The position numbers were made by a program, and so were the translations under genes. DNA of 64,000 bases, taken from contig NW_019775761.1 in NCBI RefSeq assembly GCF_001039355.2, positions 138,519 to 202,518 of the forward strand, read 5' to 3'. Below the pieces are notes generated by a model. The model did not search any database. It was not told where the DNA came from and saw only the letters and a program-made list of their open reading frames with translations. This document shows, one piece after another, positions 27,029 through 38,100 of this stretch. This DNA is from Lingula anatina. Lineage: Eukaryota; Brachiopoda; Lingulata; Lingulida; Lingulidae. The first letter of the stretch is position 1. Every line of letters begins with the position of its first letter.

Positions 27029-28598
27029 TTACTGAAATGTGACCAAAGAAATATAAGCTTACCACCATCAAGAGTTTCTGCACAGGATAATCTGTCCCTT
27101 TCTCTCTTCCCTCGTACCTTGATGTATCTATCCTTTTTTTTACAAATAATGCAGATGGGCGAAAGCACTGGTGACTTTGATACGCCAAGCCCTGAGACTG
27201 ATCTCAACATCTTCGGAGATGGACCTTGTATTTTGGGACGAGTTGTACTACTGGTAGATGGATCTGTAAAACAAGCAAAATGAAATTTTACATTTTCATC
27301 CCGTACATACAAGTTCATTATAATGTGACAGATACTGACTACTATAGAAACAACTTTATCCAAGCAGGTCTTTTACAAAGATATGTAAAAACAGCAATGT
27401 GCTCAAAATTCAATTATAAAAACTGTTGCCTTGTGCAAATAAAGCAGCGAATATGAATTTCAAATAAAAACGCCTGGATATCTGGACACACAAATGATTT
27501 AGCAAATACAGAGCAGCCCACAAATTTACAAGTATTTTGTATTTCTTGATTGATGCAAGTGCAATTGCAACAGTATACACAATCACTATGATTTAACTAT
27601 CAAAAAAAAAATAAATAAATAAATAAAATACGACAACAACCACAGTCATGAGCATGTGAGTTTATATAACACAAGATTGACACTAAGTGATATGAACAAC
27701 TAATTACATATATCCTCATGATTCAATGAAAGGGCATAGGGTAGGCATAACTTTCAACATAACAGAGGCCCAGCATGTTTTATAAGGAACTCGGCTATGA
27801 CAAACTTCAGGCAAATGAGACCCACTGTTTAATACTTGTTACAACAAAGACAAATTAATCAAGCTTATAGATCTAATATGTAATAAGGAGCCAACTAGCA
27901 CTCTGCTGCTCAGGTTTATATAAAATGCCTTGAATAAAAGTATCTCTTCTCTTAACTGAACTACATGTACACTCAAGGAAAAAAGAAATGCAACACTCAG
28001 TTTTGGGAGTTTTGGGAGGGGGGGGTGCAGAATAATATTATTTTTGAGATCCGCCAGTTTTACATGAACCTTACATCCATTTCTAATCCACAAGCCAACT
28101 TTTTTGGTGTTTACACATTTTTGAGTCCAATAACACAAGCAAACAATACAGCATCCCCCACCCCCCAACCAAAAGTGATAGGAATTGCATCATACAGTAG
28201 ATTTTCAGTAGGGGTAGTAACTACCGTTACTATCTTATTCAACAGAGAATGAAGATGCTTCAAATATTAAATCCCCTAAAACCATTAACAAATAAAATAA
28301 TAATAAATGTTTTAATCATTTTCCTTTTTTCTTTCTTCAAATCATTTTTATCACTCACCCTTTATTTACTATTATTATGTAACATCAGACACAGACAATG
28401 TTAACATCACACGATCAGGGCTCATTTAAAGACACATTGCAATATGCTGAGTTAATTACCTTCTTCAGCAGGTCTGCCTTGTATCTCAGCTTTCTCATAT
28501 TTCTTTGCGACCAGATATAGCCTTTTCTTGTTTGTTAGCTTTCTGTAGCATGAATAGTGGTATCATGGTTTGGGTTCCATATCGTCGGATCCTTTGTC

Positions 28599-28818
28599 TT
28601 AGACTGCATTCCCATAGATTTAGATCAATCCATCTAGATCGGCCTAACTCCCTGGGGGTTCACACTAAATTGATGTCAGCCGAGCGCCTAGGAAGTTAAT
28701 TACCCCCTTACAGTTTTTAGTAGGCGGGACAGATGCTTAAGCTGGCTAAGCTGACAGTAATCTAGTGAGACTCCCCACAGGGATAGATCGATCTAAAATC
28801 TGTGGGAATGGGGTCTAA
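28599..28818. mobile_element. Palindromic MITE family A, copy 4 (inserted in a coding exon)
   Basis: It starts near ttagactgcattcccatag and ends ctgtgggaatggggtctaa. Reading frames on either side of it (ending EAAAVQLIRAD upstream in gene order, and with YHYSCYRKLTN downstream) belong to one module of the transposon gene. The element therefore interrupts the exon. Confidence 0.78.
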
Positions 28819-29270
28819 ATCTGCTCGGATCAACTGAACAGCAGCGGCTTCTCTGTCACCAAATTTCCGCCATTGTTTAGCTGCGATTCTAAAAGTTTCC
28901 CAGTAAACAGTCTCTAAGCAACCTTCTACTGCGTACAACAAAAAAGATGTGAAGTAGGCGAAGATTCCACTTCTTCCTCAGAATCTCCATTAGAGTCAGT
29001 CATGCTTCTTTGTTTACATTGCAAGACCTGGTGGGAAGGTCACGTGACCCCCTTTCCATTGCTCTAATTGGTTTAAAGGGTCGAACGACAGGGCCATTCA
29101 TTTTGGTATTTGAACAAAATACAATCGCGATTATATATGTTGGTGCATCTTTCTTTTTCCAAATTTATTGTGGGCATTCTTTAACTGTTTATCTTCGTGC
29201 ACAGTGAAAAGTGTCTGGCCTTTAATCCTTTTAAGGCAATGAAACGATAAACCATCATAGGTGGGCACCT

Positions 29271-29645
29271 ATTTTCAGAACTTCTGAATATATTTCAACA
29301 AAAAGCCTAATGGCTGAAGCAACCATTGCATATTAATATCAAGCTCACCTTAATATGAAGCTCACCTTTGCATATTAAAATCATACATCATGATTAATGG
29401 TGTATTTAAAGCTATTTGACATGTTCAAATCCTTCACACTAAATAATACTTAAAGGATATCATGGCAAATCCCCCCCCCCCCCAAAAAAAAAAAACATAA
29501 CAAACAGTAATAAAATGATATTTGCATATAAATTTTCTGATTTCTCTCTGTGCTGTGCTATATGATAATTAACCTCAGGCATTTGCAACAAATCTCTTTA
29601 GAATGATTATGCTATTCCATGCACAGCACTAATACAAATGCATTA
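29271..29645. other. AT-rich spacer, no gene
   Basis: It contains a poly-C/poly-A junction near 29470-29495 and a short local repeat (aagctcacctt twice near 29341-29366). No coding or element structure is visible. Confidence 0.55.
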
Positions 29646-29884
29646 CTAAGAGACCATTCCCACAGATATTTTGATCGATCTATCCCCCTGGGGAGTCTCA
29701 CTAGATTGCTGTCAGCTTAGCCGGCTTAAAAGTCTGCCCGCCCACTAAAAGCTGTAAGGGGGTACTAGTAATTAACTTTTGTGCGCGCTCGGCTCCTGAT
29801 AGCTGACAGCAATTTAGGGTGCACCCACCGGGGAGTTAGGTCGATCCAGATGGATCGATCTTAATCTGTGGGAACCCAGTCTAA
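29646..29884. mobile_element. Palindromic MITE family A, copy 5, TSD CTAAG
   Basis: The left end is agaccattcccacagatatt, the right end tctgtgggaacccagt. CTAAG lies on both sides (29646-29650 and 29880-29884 region). The right flank is also the left target duplication of the adjacent family B element. Confidence 0.78.
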
Positions 29885-30110
29885 GGCTTCATTCACATGC
29901 AATGTCTATTTTCTAAATTCTATTTTCTATTTGCGGTATCCCGCGGCGTAATTACTGGCAGCGCGAGCCAGTTACTATAAGTTACTATAAGTAACTGGCT
30001 CGCGCTGCCAGTAATTACGCAGCGGGATATTCAGGGCACAGACCGTGATCATAAGATAGCGCGAATAGAAAATAGATTTTTAGAAAATAGACATTCCATG
30101 TGAACGAAGC
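29885..30110. mobile_element. Palindromic MITE family B, TSD CTAAG, with long central hairpin
   Basis: The ends are GCTTCATTCACATG and the inverse CATGTGAACGAAGC. CTAAG flanks both sides. Subterminal words tgtctattttctaaa and tttagaaaatagaca are inverse copies. The centre is an almost perfect inverted repeat with arms of about 37 bp (about 29939-29975 and 29989-30025). Confidence 0.82.
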
Positions 30111-30329
30111 CTAAGTCATTTGGTTGACTTTTAATAATGTGTACAAGTAGTTTTAATTTTTTTCTGGCATGTAGGCTCGATTTGAATTGTAGAGCTGAAT
30201 TTGGAAGATTTCCAATCTATTCTGTTCTTGCAAAACAGACACAATGATACAGCACCAGACTGAAAGAGCTTCCTTTCAACAGATTGGTCAAAAACATTTA
30301 TGAACAGGATCAAAAAGAAAAAGAACCCT

Positions 30330-31085
30330 GCTGGTCTGAATCAATAAGAAGATTTATACAGTGTTGAGGTCTGGGCCATAAAACTGATACACAAACACTA
30401 GATAATTTTGAAAACCCAAGAGATGCTATCAACAATAAAATTGAGGAACTAGTTTGTAAAAAATGGAAAGTCATGACTACAGTAATAGACTACATATAGA
30501 TTACTTTAAAAAACTTACACCCCTGGAAAATATCTCTTAATTAAAGTCACACCATCAGAAATGAAGATTATTGCAAATGCAAAAATGTGGATTATTGACC
30601 GCAACTTAGAAATTGAACAGGGTTGCTATACTTCTCCCAAAACCCCTACTGAAAATCGTTAGTTCCATACTGTAATGAAATTGAAACAGAAATCCACTTT
30701 CTACTGAAATGTGAAGAACATAGTGGCAGAAGAAACATCCTCATGATACTGCCTGAGCAAAAAACAGATCAGGAAAAACTTCAGTGGCTGCTCAGTCCAA
30801 AATGTGAATCATGCTTGACAGCCTTATATCTGTATATAACTGAAAGTTTGAAAAAACGATACACCCATCAAAAGCAATTATATAGTCGTTTTATTCTGTA
30901 CATGTGCTGCTTCCCAGTAATCATTCCATAAGTACTAGTATTTGTATAGATTTGTATAGCTGTTATAAAGTTGTTATGATTAGAGTAGAGATAAAGTTGT
31001 TATGATTACTAGTAGAGTAGAGAACCTGTAAAATGTAACTTGTACACATTTTAGTGCTCAATAAAGATTAATATTATAATATATA
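30330..31085 (+). pseudogene. LINE 3' end remnant (C-terminal zinc-knuckle region and 3' UTR)
   Basis: Broken frames show LEIEQGCYTSP and then YCNEIETEIHFLLKCEEHSG, the C-x(n)-H-x(n)-C pattern typical of the C-terminus of LINE reverse transcriptases. A basic helix and an AT-rich tail with an AATAAA-like signal (caataaagatt near 31061) follow. Several stops and a frameshift are present. The clade is not assigned. Confidence 0.6.
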
Positions 31086-31973
31086 AGAAACTGGTGATTT
31101 AAGTGTGTTACAGGACATCTATACTTGCCATGTAACTTTAATATTTTATAGCTTGAAAGGATGATTTTGTTTAGCAAATGATTTTGAGATGATATGGCCC
31201 TTCTGATGATCCTATTTATTATCATAGTTTAGGTAAAATATAAATCATTTAGAGAAAAAAAAACTACTAGTATGCAGCTATAGACCTGTTATTGATACGG
31301 ACTCGAAAGCACAGTGGGTCCAACCTTTCCTAATGTTTCCTGACATGCAAGTTGACTAAAGGTGTAGAAAGCTGACTTTAGGTGCATTCATACAGGGATT
31401 AACTTAAACCTTGTGTCTAGTCAAAGAACTAAAAACAGGTGCTCGATTGCAATAGAACTGCATTCTCTGAATTATCCAAAACTAGCCTTGTGCCATTTAG
31501 TGATACCTGAGGCAACTGCCTATCTAAAGAGACACTGTCCCAGTAAAAATGTTTCAATTTCACAGAACACCAGTCCACTCTGAGACACTGACTGACCAAC
31601 CAAGTCTTTGGGACAGACTGCAAAACTGTCATTTATTCACTAAGTTTAACTTGATGTGAACGCAGCTTAGAGTTAACTAGTGCAACATTTTATTCTGGAT
31701 GAAGAAAAAGAACATTTACTAGTAAGGCAATATAAATTAGCTTCTTCATGCACAGTTACACAACCTACACAGTATAAGTATATATATGCTGTTCTAGTTA
31801 ACAATTTGATACAGCAGAGATGAAGGTGGACCTTTTATAAAAATCCAGAAAAATAAAATCAGGTGTGCAGTTATATGTAAGGTAGCTAGGTCATAGAATG
31901 TGGGTTGGGTGAGGGGGAGGTGGTGCATAAATACAACAGCCAAATATCTGGATGAATCTGGAGAGTTTGGGTG

Positions 31974-32021
<48 letters not shown>

Positions 32022-32559
32022 AAAAAATTATTATTAATATTATTAACTCAACATGAACTGTACTTAGATTGGTGTTTATCTTGAATAGTCAATTTTAGAT
32101 CATAATACACAGCTTTGAAAGGTGATAAGGAGTCATCCCTATTACTACTTATGTACTCAACTCACCTGAACTGTCTGCCATTGCTTGACTGTATCACATC
32201 AAACAAAATATTAAAGATAGCAGTCACGAACTAAACGGGTAAAGGAGTTGCCTGCACCAATCTATATCTTTTAAACCCTGAAACGAAATAAAACGGAAAT
32301 ATATATTTATTTGGCATGTCTATAACAAGATAAACGAGGAAACAAACTCTGAATTAAAAAATTAACATCAAATATAAATTAATTAATAAATCAAATATAT
32401 TTAGTAATTTCAATCTGGAATTGGGCACAACTTTTAGTTATGTACTGCCTGAGCAATATGGCACCAACGGCAACAATAAGGCATTATTCAATACGAAAAC
32501 TTGCATCAGCTTGACCTTGGATAATGTTTTGTTCGTCCAATGGCTTGACCGTCGCCTAT
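31086..32559. other. Intergenic stretch before the assembly gap, no gene
   Basis: AT-rich sequence with a (TA)n array at 31978-32020. The open frames here are short, overlap on both strands and have no motif. Confidence 0.55.
31978..32020. repeat. (TA)n microsatellite
   Basis: About 42 bp of perfect TA. Confidence 0.96.
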
Positions 32560-33204
32560 NNNNNNNNNNNNNNNNNNNNNNNNNNNNNNNNNNNNNNNNN
32601 NNNNNNNNNNNNNNNNNNNNNNNNNNNNNNNNNNNNNNNNNNNNNNNNNNNNNNNNNNNNNNNNNNNNNNNNNNNNNNNNNNNNNNNNNNNNNNNNNNNN
32701 NNNNNNNNNNNNNNNNNNNNNNNNNNNNNNNNNNNNNNNNNNNNNNNNNNNNNNNNNNNNNNNNNNNNNNNNNNNNNNNNNNNNNNNNNNNNNNNNNNNN
32801 NNNNNNNNNNNNNNNNNNNNNNNNNNNNNNNNNNNNNNNNNNNNNNNNNNNNNNNNNNNNNNNNNNNNNNNNNNNNNNNNNNNNNNNNNNNNNNNNNNNN
32901 NNNNNNNNNNNNNNNNNNNNNNNNNNNNNNNNNNNNNNNNNNNNNNNNNNNNNNNNNNNNNNNNNNNNNNNNNNNNNNNNNNNNNNNNNNNNNNNNNNNN
33001 NNNNNNNNNNNNNNNNNNNNNNNNNNNNNNNNNNNNNNNNNNNNNNNNNNNNNNNNNNNNNNNNNNNNNNNNNNNNNNNNNNNNNNNNNNNNNNNNNNNN
33101 NNNNNNNNNNNNNNNNNNNNNNNNNNNNNNNNNNNNNNNNNNNNNNNNNNNNNNNNNNNNNNNNNNNNNNNNNNNNNNNNNNNNNNNNNNNNNNNNNNNN
33201 NNNN
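32560..33204. other. Assembly gap of 645 N
   Basis: A run of N. The same approximately 39-bp sequence (aatgttttgttcgtcc, then aatggcttgaccgtcgccta) occurs immediately on both sides, followed on the right by a long C run. Reading frames reported across it are meaningless. Confidence 0.98.
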
Positions 33205-33766
33205 AATGTTTTGTTCGTCCCCCCAATGGCTTGACCGTCGCCTATCCCCCCCCCCCCCCCCCCCCCCCCAACTCATCTCTCGTCTTTTTCTTGCAGGTGT
33301 CATACGTATCTATGTAAATTAAGCGTATTCTTAAACTCACCGATACGTTTTTCTTCTCCAAGCTGTCTACATCGACAGCAGTTATTGCGAGTACACAAAG
33401 CACGCAGAAGACATGTGGACACTATGAGCAGACAGATACTAACAGATTTGACCGTACATGACCTGTCTGCTCCGTCTTTGTCATAGGACTTTCCGCCGCA
33501 TAGCCTCATTCCTGATGTTTACAATACTGTAACATCGTTATGCGTAGGACGTTCATTTTCTAAACGAGGTTATTGCGTGGAGACGAATTGTGTGAAAGTT
33601 CAAGGGATAGTTTGTATAGCTATCTTTTTTTCAAACATTACCTCCAATCGTTATGAATTCAGCATCAATATTGGTACAATCTTAGTTGTTGTTTAACTTG
33701 GTGGTAAACTGAAAAAAGTCGCTACTATCACGAGGACGAGAGCATCATAGGCCACAGTAGGTCAAA

Positions 33767-35138
33767 ATGGCGGATACAGCGAGAGCTCTTCACATCTTCG
33801 GAGAAAGAACTACGGGAGAGTCCATACGGACTCAAAATGGTTAGCAAAAATATTCTAGATTAAAAGATAGATATATGTAGTTACTTATTTGTTTGCTAGT
33901 GTTACACTGCGTTCTTCTCTTCATACATAATTATACTTGAAACGTTGAGCACGTGCGCGCGACAGCGTGATTTTCACATTTCATGATATCACTGTCGTTA
34001 CCTGTCAAAACTACTAGCTATTCGCTGTAATCATGGCAACGATTAAAAATACTTGCATGCAAGGTATAAAACTGAAAGCAAGACGTGTATTTTATTTATT
34101 GAAGTTGAAGCATTGCGTCCATTTCGACTTTGTTGAGACTCGACCGCGTAACCAAGGCAGAAAGTTTAGTTTTCTGTGTTCTTAGTCTATGCTGAAAAAT
34201 GATAAATAGGCACATTTTTGGAAAATTTTATCATTCTTTTCTCCAAAGTATCTAATCAGTTTGTTTTTTTTTTCAGTGATGGCGGCCTCAGCTATTGCTA
34301 ACATAGTGAAGAGCAGTCTGGGTCCCGTGGGACTGGACAAAATGTTGGTGGATGACGTAGGAGTGAGTATCAGTTGCCACACCTCCCTAGTGCCTTAACT
34401 GCCAGTACACTATACAGTTTATTCATGCATTAATTCAGACTATCGAACCTTTAGACTATGAACCTTCAGAGATTTCAGCGCTGAGATCACGAAAAAAATT
34501 TTTTAAAAAGCCCCAGCCTGCAGTGTTGAGACTCACTGCTATATGTGAAAGTTTGCAGGTCTCATAATAGTCCCAAGATACATGTCAGTTCTTGTACCAT
34601 GCATAAAACTGTTCCAAAAAAGATAATAAATATGGTTACACTAGGTTAGTGTCCTGATTCAAAAGACCAGAAAAGTTAACATGTAAATGCTTAAACTGTT
34701 ATTTAGAAATTGGAATACTTGGCAGCATTTTAAATGAGTCATCACTCTGAAGTTCATCATGAAGATAGTTATTTATTGACGAAATATCACTGTTGCCTCT
34801 CATTTGCAGTGTTTACTTATATATTGATGTTGTTTCCAGGATGTGACAATCACCAATGACGGAGCCACAATACTCAAACTTCTGGAAGTAGAACACCCAG
34901 CCGCCAAGATCCTCTGTGAGCTGGCAGATCTTCAAGACCAGGAAGTCGGGGATGGAACCACTTCTGTGGTAATTGCCTTTTTTTAGAAAGAAATTATGTC
35001 TAAAAAGTTGGTCTTGACTCTTTAAGTGCAAAGCTTCCGAAGTGGTGCTATACCCGTAATATGCATACTGTAACCAAATATTTTAAATTGTCAACATTCT
35101 GATTGTCTTGTAGGGCATAGTTAGGTCCCCCCCCCCCC

Positions 35139-35175
<37 letters not shown>

Positions 35176-38100
35176 TTAGAATTAGACAACAATCAAAAGG
35201 TTTATCATTATCAATTATCAATCAGGTCTTGTAAAACAAATCATGACTTCACAATCAATCCTTCCAGTTAATGATCATGTTTAAATTTTTAACTAGTACA
35301 CTTGGTCTGAGAATGTCTGAACAACACAACATATTTCATAACTGTGGGTTTGCTGCACCCCATTCAACTTGCTGTGTTACTCTGCCTGTTGTAATCACAG
35401 TATATACACTGGGGTAGATGAACATGGTGCTTAGATCTAAGATCTACATTTATTTCAGTGTACGATCTTCTACCTGTGCCCTCACATTGTTCTTGGATAG
35501 AAATTAACGCAAGCTACTTTGAAAATTAACAAGAGCAATTTGAAAATGTTTTGCTTTATGAGAAAATTGTGGTCTTATCTTTTCTGTGTCCTGTCTATAT
35601 TTCAGCTACTTTGAAGTTTTGCATATGTATGATTAATACTGATATATTTATCACCATAAATCATGCTATTTTAGTGAATAAGGATAGTATAGTAGAAATC
35701 TTCGGGTTTAGTATCAGGGTATAAAATGAAAAAAGATTTTGCAGAATTCACTTCATAACTAACTAATAAGTTAATTTTGTAATTTTTATTGGAATGGAAA
35801 GTATCACCCTGCCCTACAACCATATTCAGCAACAGATTTCATGTCTTGTCAAACTTGGATTTAGAAGTGCAAAATTTCATTAACAGCCCTTGAAATTTTT
35901 GTTTTCTACAGGTCATTATAGCAGCCGAACTACTGAAGAATGCAGATGAACTAGTAAAGAATAAGATCCACCCTACGTCTATTATTAGTGGATACAGACT
36001 GGCCTGCAAGTAAGTAGCATAGTCTTAACACTTAGCCAAATCAGGTGTATTCCCCCTCTGATAGTATGAGAAAAAAAGATCATTATCATGATGATAAATA
36101 GACATTTTTTCTCTAGTAGATGTGTTAATCTTTTTTTCTTTAAGTTGAGAGAAAAAAAACTTGACATATAATGGTAACAGAAGAAAATCTACCAATGAAA
36201 ATACTGAACAAATGCAGTTATATTATGCATTTTTTTCTCTCCAGGGAAGCCTGCAAGTATATACAGGAGCACTTGATGTTGAATACAGATGAATTAGGGC
36301 GGGAGTGCATCGTGAACGCAGCCAAGACCAGCATGTCCAGTAAATTAATAGGAGCGTATCCTTTTATGTTACAATGTTAATCTTTACCTAATCATGATCT
36401 TCTTATTTGCTTATATATTTATTTATTATATATGTTCTGTGATTGGTAACACTCTCTCTTGGTTTGAGCATATTTTCTTAGTCATCCAGTTAAATTGTAT
36501 TTGAGAATATATATAGAAACCAAAATGTCCCTGAATTGTAGTAAGTAAGGTCCAAAATTTTATTAATACATACATTTTTTTTATTCCTAAATTACTGTTT
36601 ATGTGTAGTTTTATTAGCCACTTCCTTGACCTGCTCCCTCAGTGACTCTGAATTCTTTGCCAATATGGTGGTGGATGCTGCTATGGCTATCAAGATGGGC
36701 GATCCCAAGGGAGGTTTCCGGTACCCAATCAAGGCTGTGAATATCCTGAAGGCCCATGGTCGCAGCGCCAGGGAGAGCGTCATGGTACCTGGCTACGCAC
36801 TGAACTGTACGGTGGCATCGCAAGGTGAGTAGACCTGGTCCCAGTTTCACAAAAAAACTGAAGTCAGTTCCCTTAGGATTTCCATGAGAGTGCTGTTACA
36901 CTGTTCCTGATAGGATAAGATGTGCCCATGTAGCCTTGGTAATTAAGTTCTTAGCCAGGAAACCTGACTTGAGTTTTTTTTTGTTTTTTTTTTTTACCTG
37001 GATTAGAGGTAACAATATTCTGATCTCGTTTACATTATGCCTACCAGAGGGCACTGGTGGTAGCACCTCTGAGTGGAACTGATTTCTCAACCTCTCTTCT
37101 AAACTATTCCAGCTAACATATGATGATTATCAAACAACAGCCAAAATACTTTCAAGCCTTGAGATTACAGCATGAAAGTATTTTTGCTTGTGTTTGATAA
37201 TCGTCGTATATGATCCAACTACCAAGCTAATGAACATTTTTGCTTCTTCCAGCTATGCCTAAGAAAATAACGGGCGCCAAAATTGCCTTCCTGGACTTTG
37301 GTTTGATGAAGGCTAAGATGAAGATGGGAGTGCAGGTGGTTGTAGATGATCCTGCTAAGTTAGAAGATATTAGGAAGAGGTGAGTCCAGTGATGGGAATG
37401 TAGAAAATTAAAGGGATAACAACTCTTTGTATCTTCTAGTCTCAAAAATAAAGTGAAAAAAGAACTTATCAAAACTAGAAAATGTGTAATCTTGAAAACA
37501 CTTTAGCTGTATCTTCTCTCTGTATCTTCTAGTCTAAGAAATAAAGTTACAAATGAACTATCAAAACTAGAAAATGTGTAATCTTGAAATCACTTTAGCC
37601 AATGAAATAAGTAAGGCAAGTTCTTTGCATGTGCTCTCATATTGTTTTGTTTTATTAATTGATTAATTCATTTTCCAATATTTAGCAGTGTAATCTTCTC
37701 TTTCCAGGGAGTCTGACATTACCAAAGAACGCGTCCAGAAGATCTTGTCTACTGGGGCTAACGTTGTCCTCACCACCGGTGGTATAGACGACCTGTGCCT
37801 CAAATACTTTGTGGAGGCTGGAGCCATTGGGGTCCGCAGGTGTAAAAAGGTGGATCTGAAGAGAATTGCCAAGGCAACTGGAGGTAAGGAGCAGTGATTT
37901 GTGTGCCTGTATGAGAGAGAGAGAGGTGGGCAAGTTGGACTTGGGATAAATTTCTTATTCATATTACACATTAATTTATTTCAATTTATTTTTTTATTTC
38001 TTATTTTACCTGAACAACAAATGGCAGAGACATATGCTTTGATCTGTACATAAAACAACTTATTTACTTAGATCAGTTATGTATTTGTTCCTGTATTTCC

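Larger units (their letters stand above)
25218..29003 (-). pseudogene. Multi-exon transposon gene: Cys/His modules plus C-terminal CXC domain, first exon disrupted
   Basis: Exons on the minus strand: about 29003-28819 and 28598-28460 (one exon split by a nested element), then 27263-27063, 26647-26491, 26260-26102 and 25674-25218 (TGA). The later exons join in phase. Module 1 shows YHYSCYRKLTNKKR in exon 1. Module 2 shows CIICKKKD in the 27.2-kb exon and YHHSCYKEYTR in the 26.6-kb exon. The last exon ends with a Cys-rich CXC block (CKCSASKCASKSCSCRAYKL and onwards, then CGCNYC) like the tesmin/TSO1 CXC fold, and an acidic tail EDEDDID. The starting ATG (29003) leads MTDSNGDSEEEVESS. Damage: a stop in frame near 28930, a stop before YHYSC, and insertion of family A copy 4. 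No catalytic core is visible between the modules, so this copy may be internally deleted. The function is not established; a DNA-binding transposase component is likely. Confidence 0.65.
24248..29270 (-). mobile_element. 5.0-kb DNA transposon with about 200-bp terminal inverted repeats
   Basis: The left end (24248-24428) starts AGGTGCCCATCTGAT. The right end (29030-29270) ends ATAGGTGGGCACCT. The two are inverted copies over about 180-240 bp. They share gtgcacgaagataaacag, aatgcccacaat, ccaacatat, gattgtatt and gggtcacgtga in the same order. Inside is a multi-exon minus-strand gene that begins 27 bases from the inner edge of the right repeat, so its promoter probably lies in that repeat. Three smaller elements are nested in it (25810, 26805, 28599). 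No exact target duplication is visible, so the outer limits could shift by a few bases. Confidence 0.78.

Noticed and set aside
27011-27456. Plus-strand frames of 76-90 codons
   Set aside because: They are antisense to a phase-consistent exon of the minus-strand transposon gene.
24237-29276. A TTAA or 8-bp target duplication for the 5-kb transposon
   Set aside because: The left flank (cttta) and right flank (atttt) do not match cleanly at any offset I tried, so no duplication is claimed.
32421-33317. Long open frames (up to 298 codons) on both strands across the N gap
   Set aside because: They are made of N positions. The flanking sequence has no coding signal.
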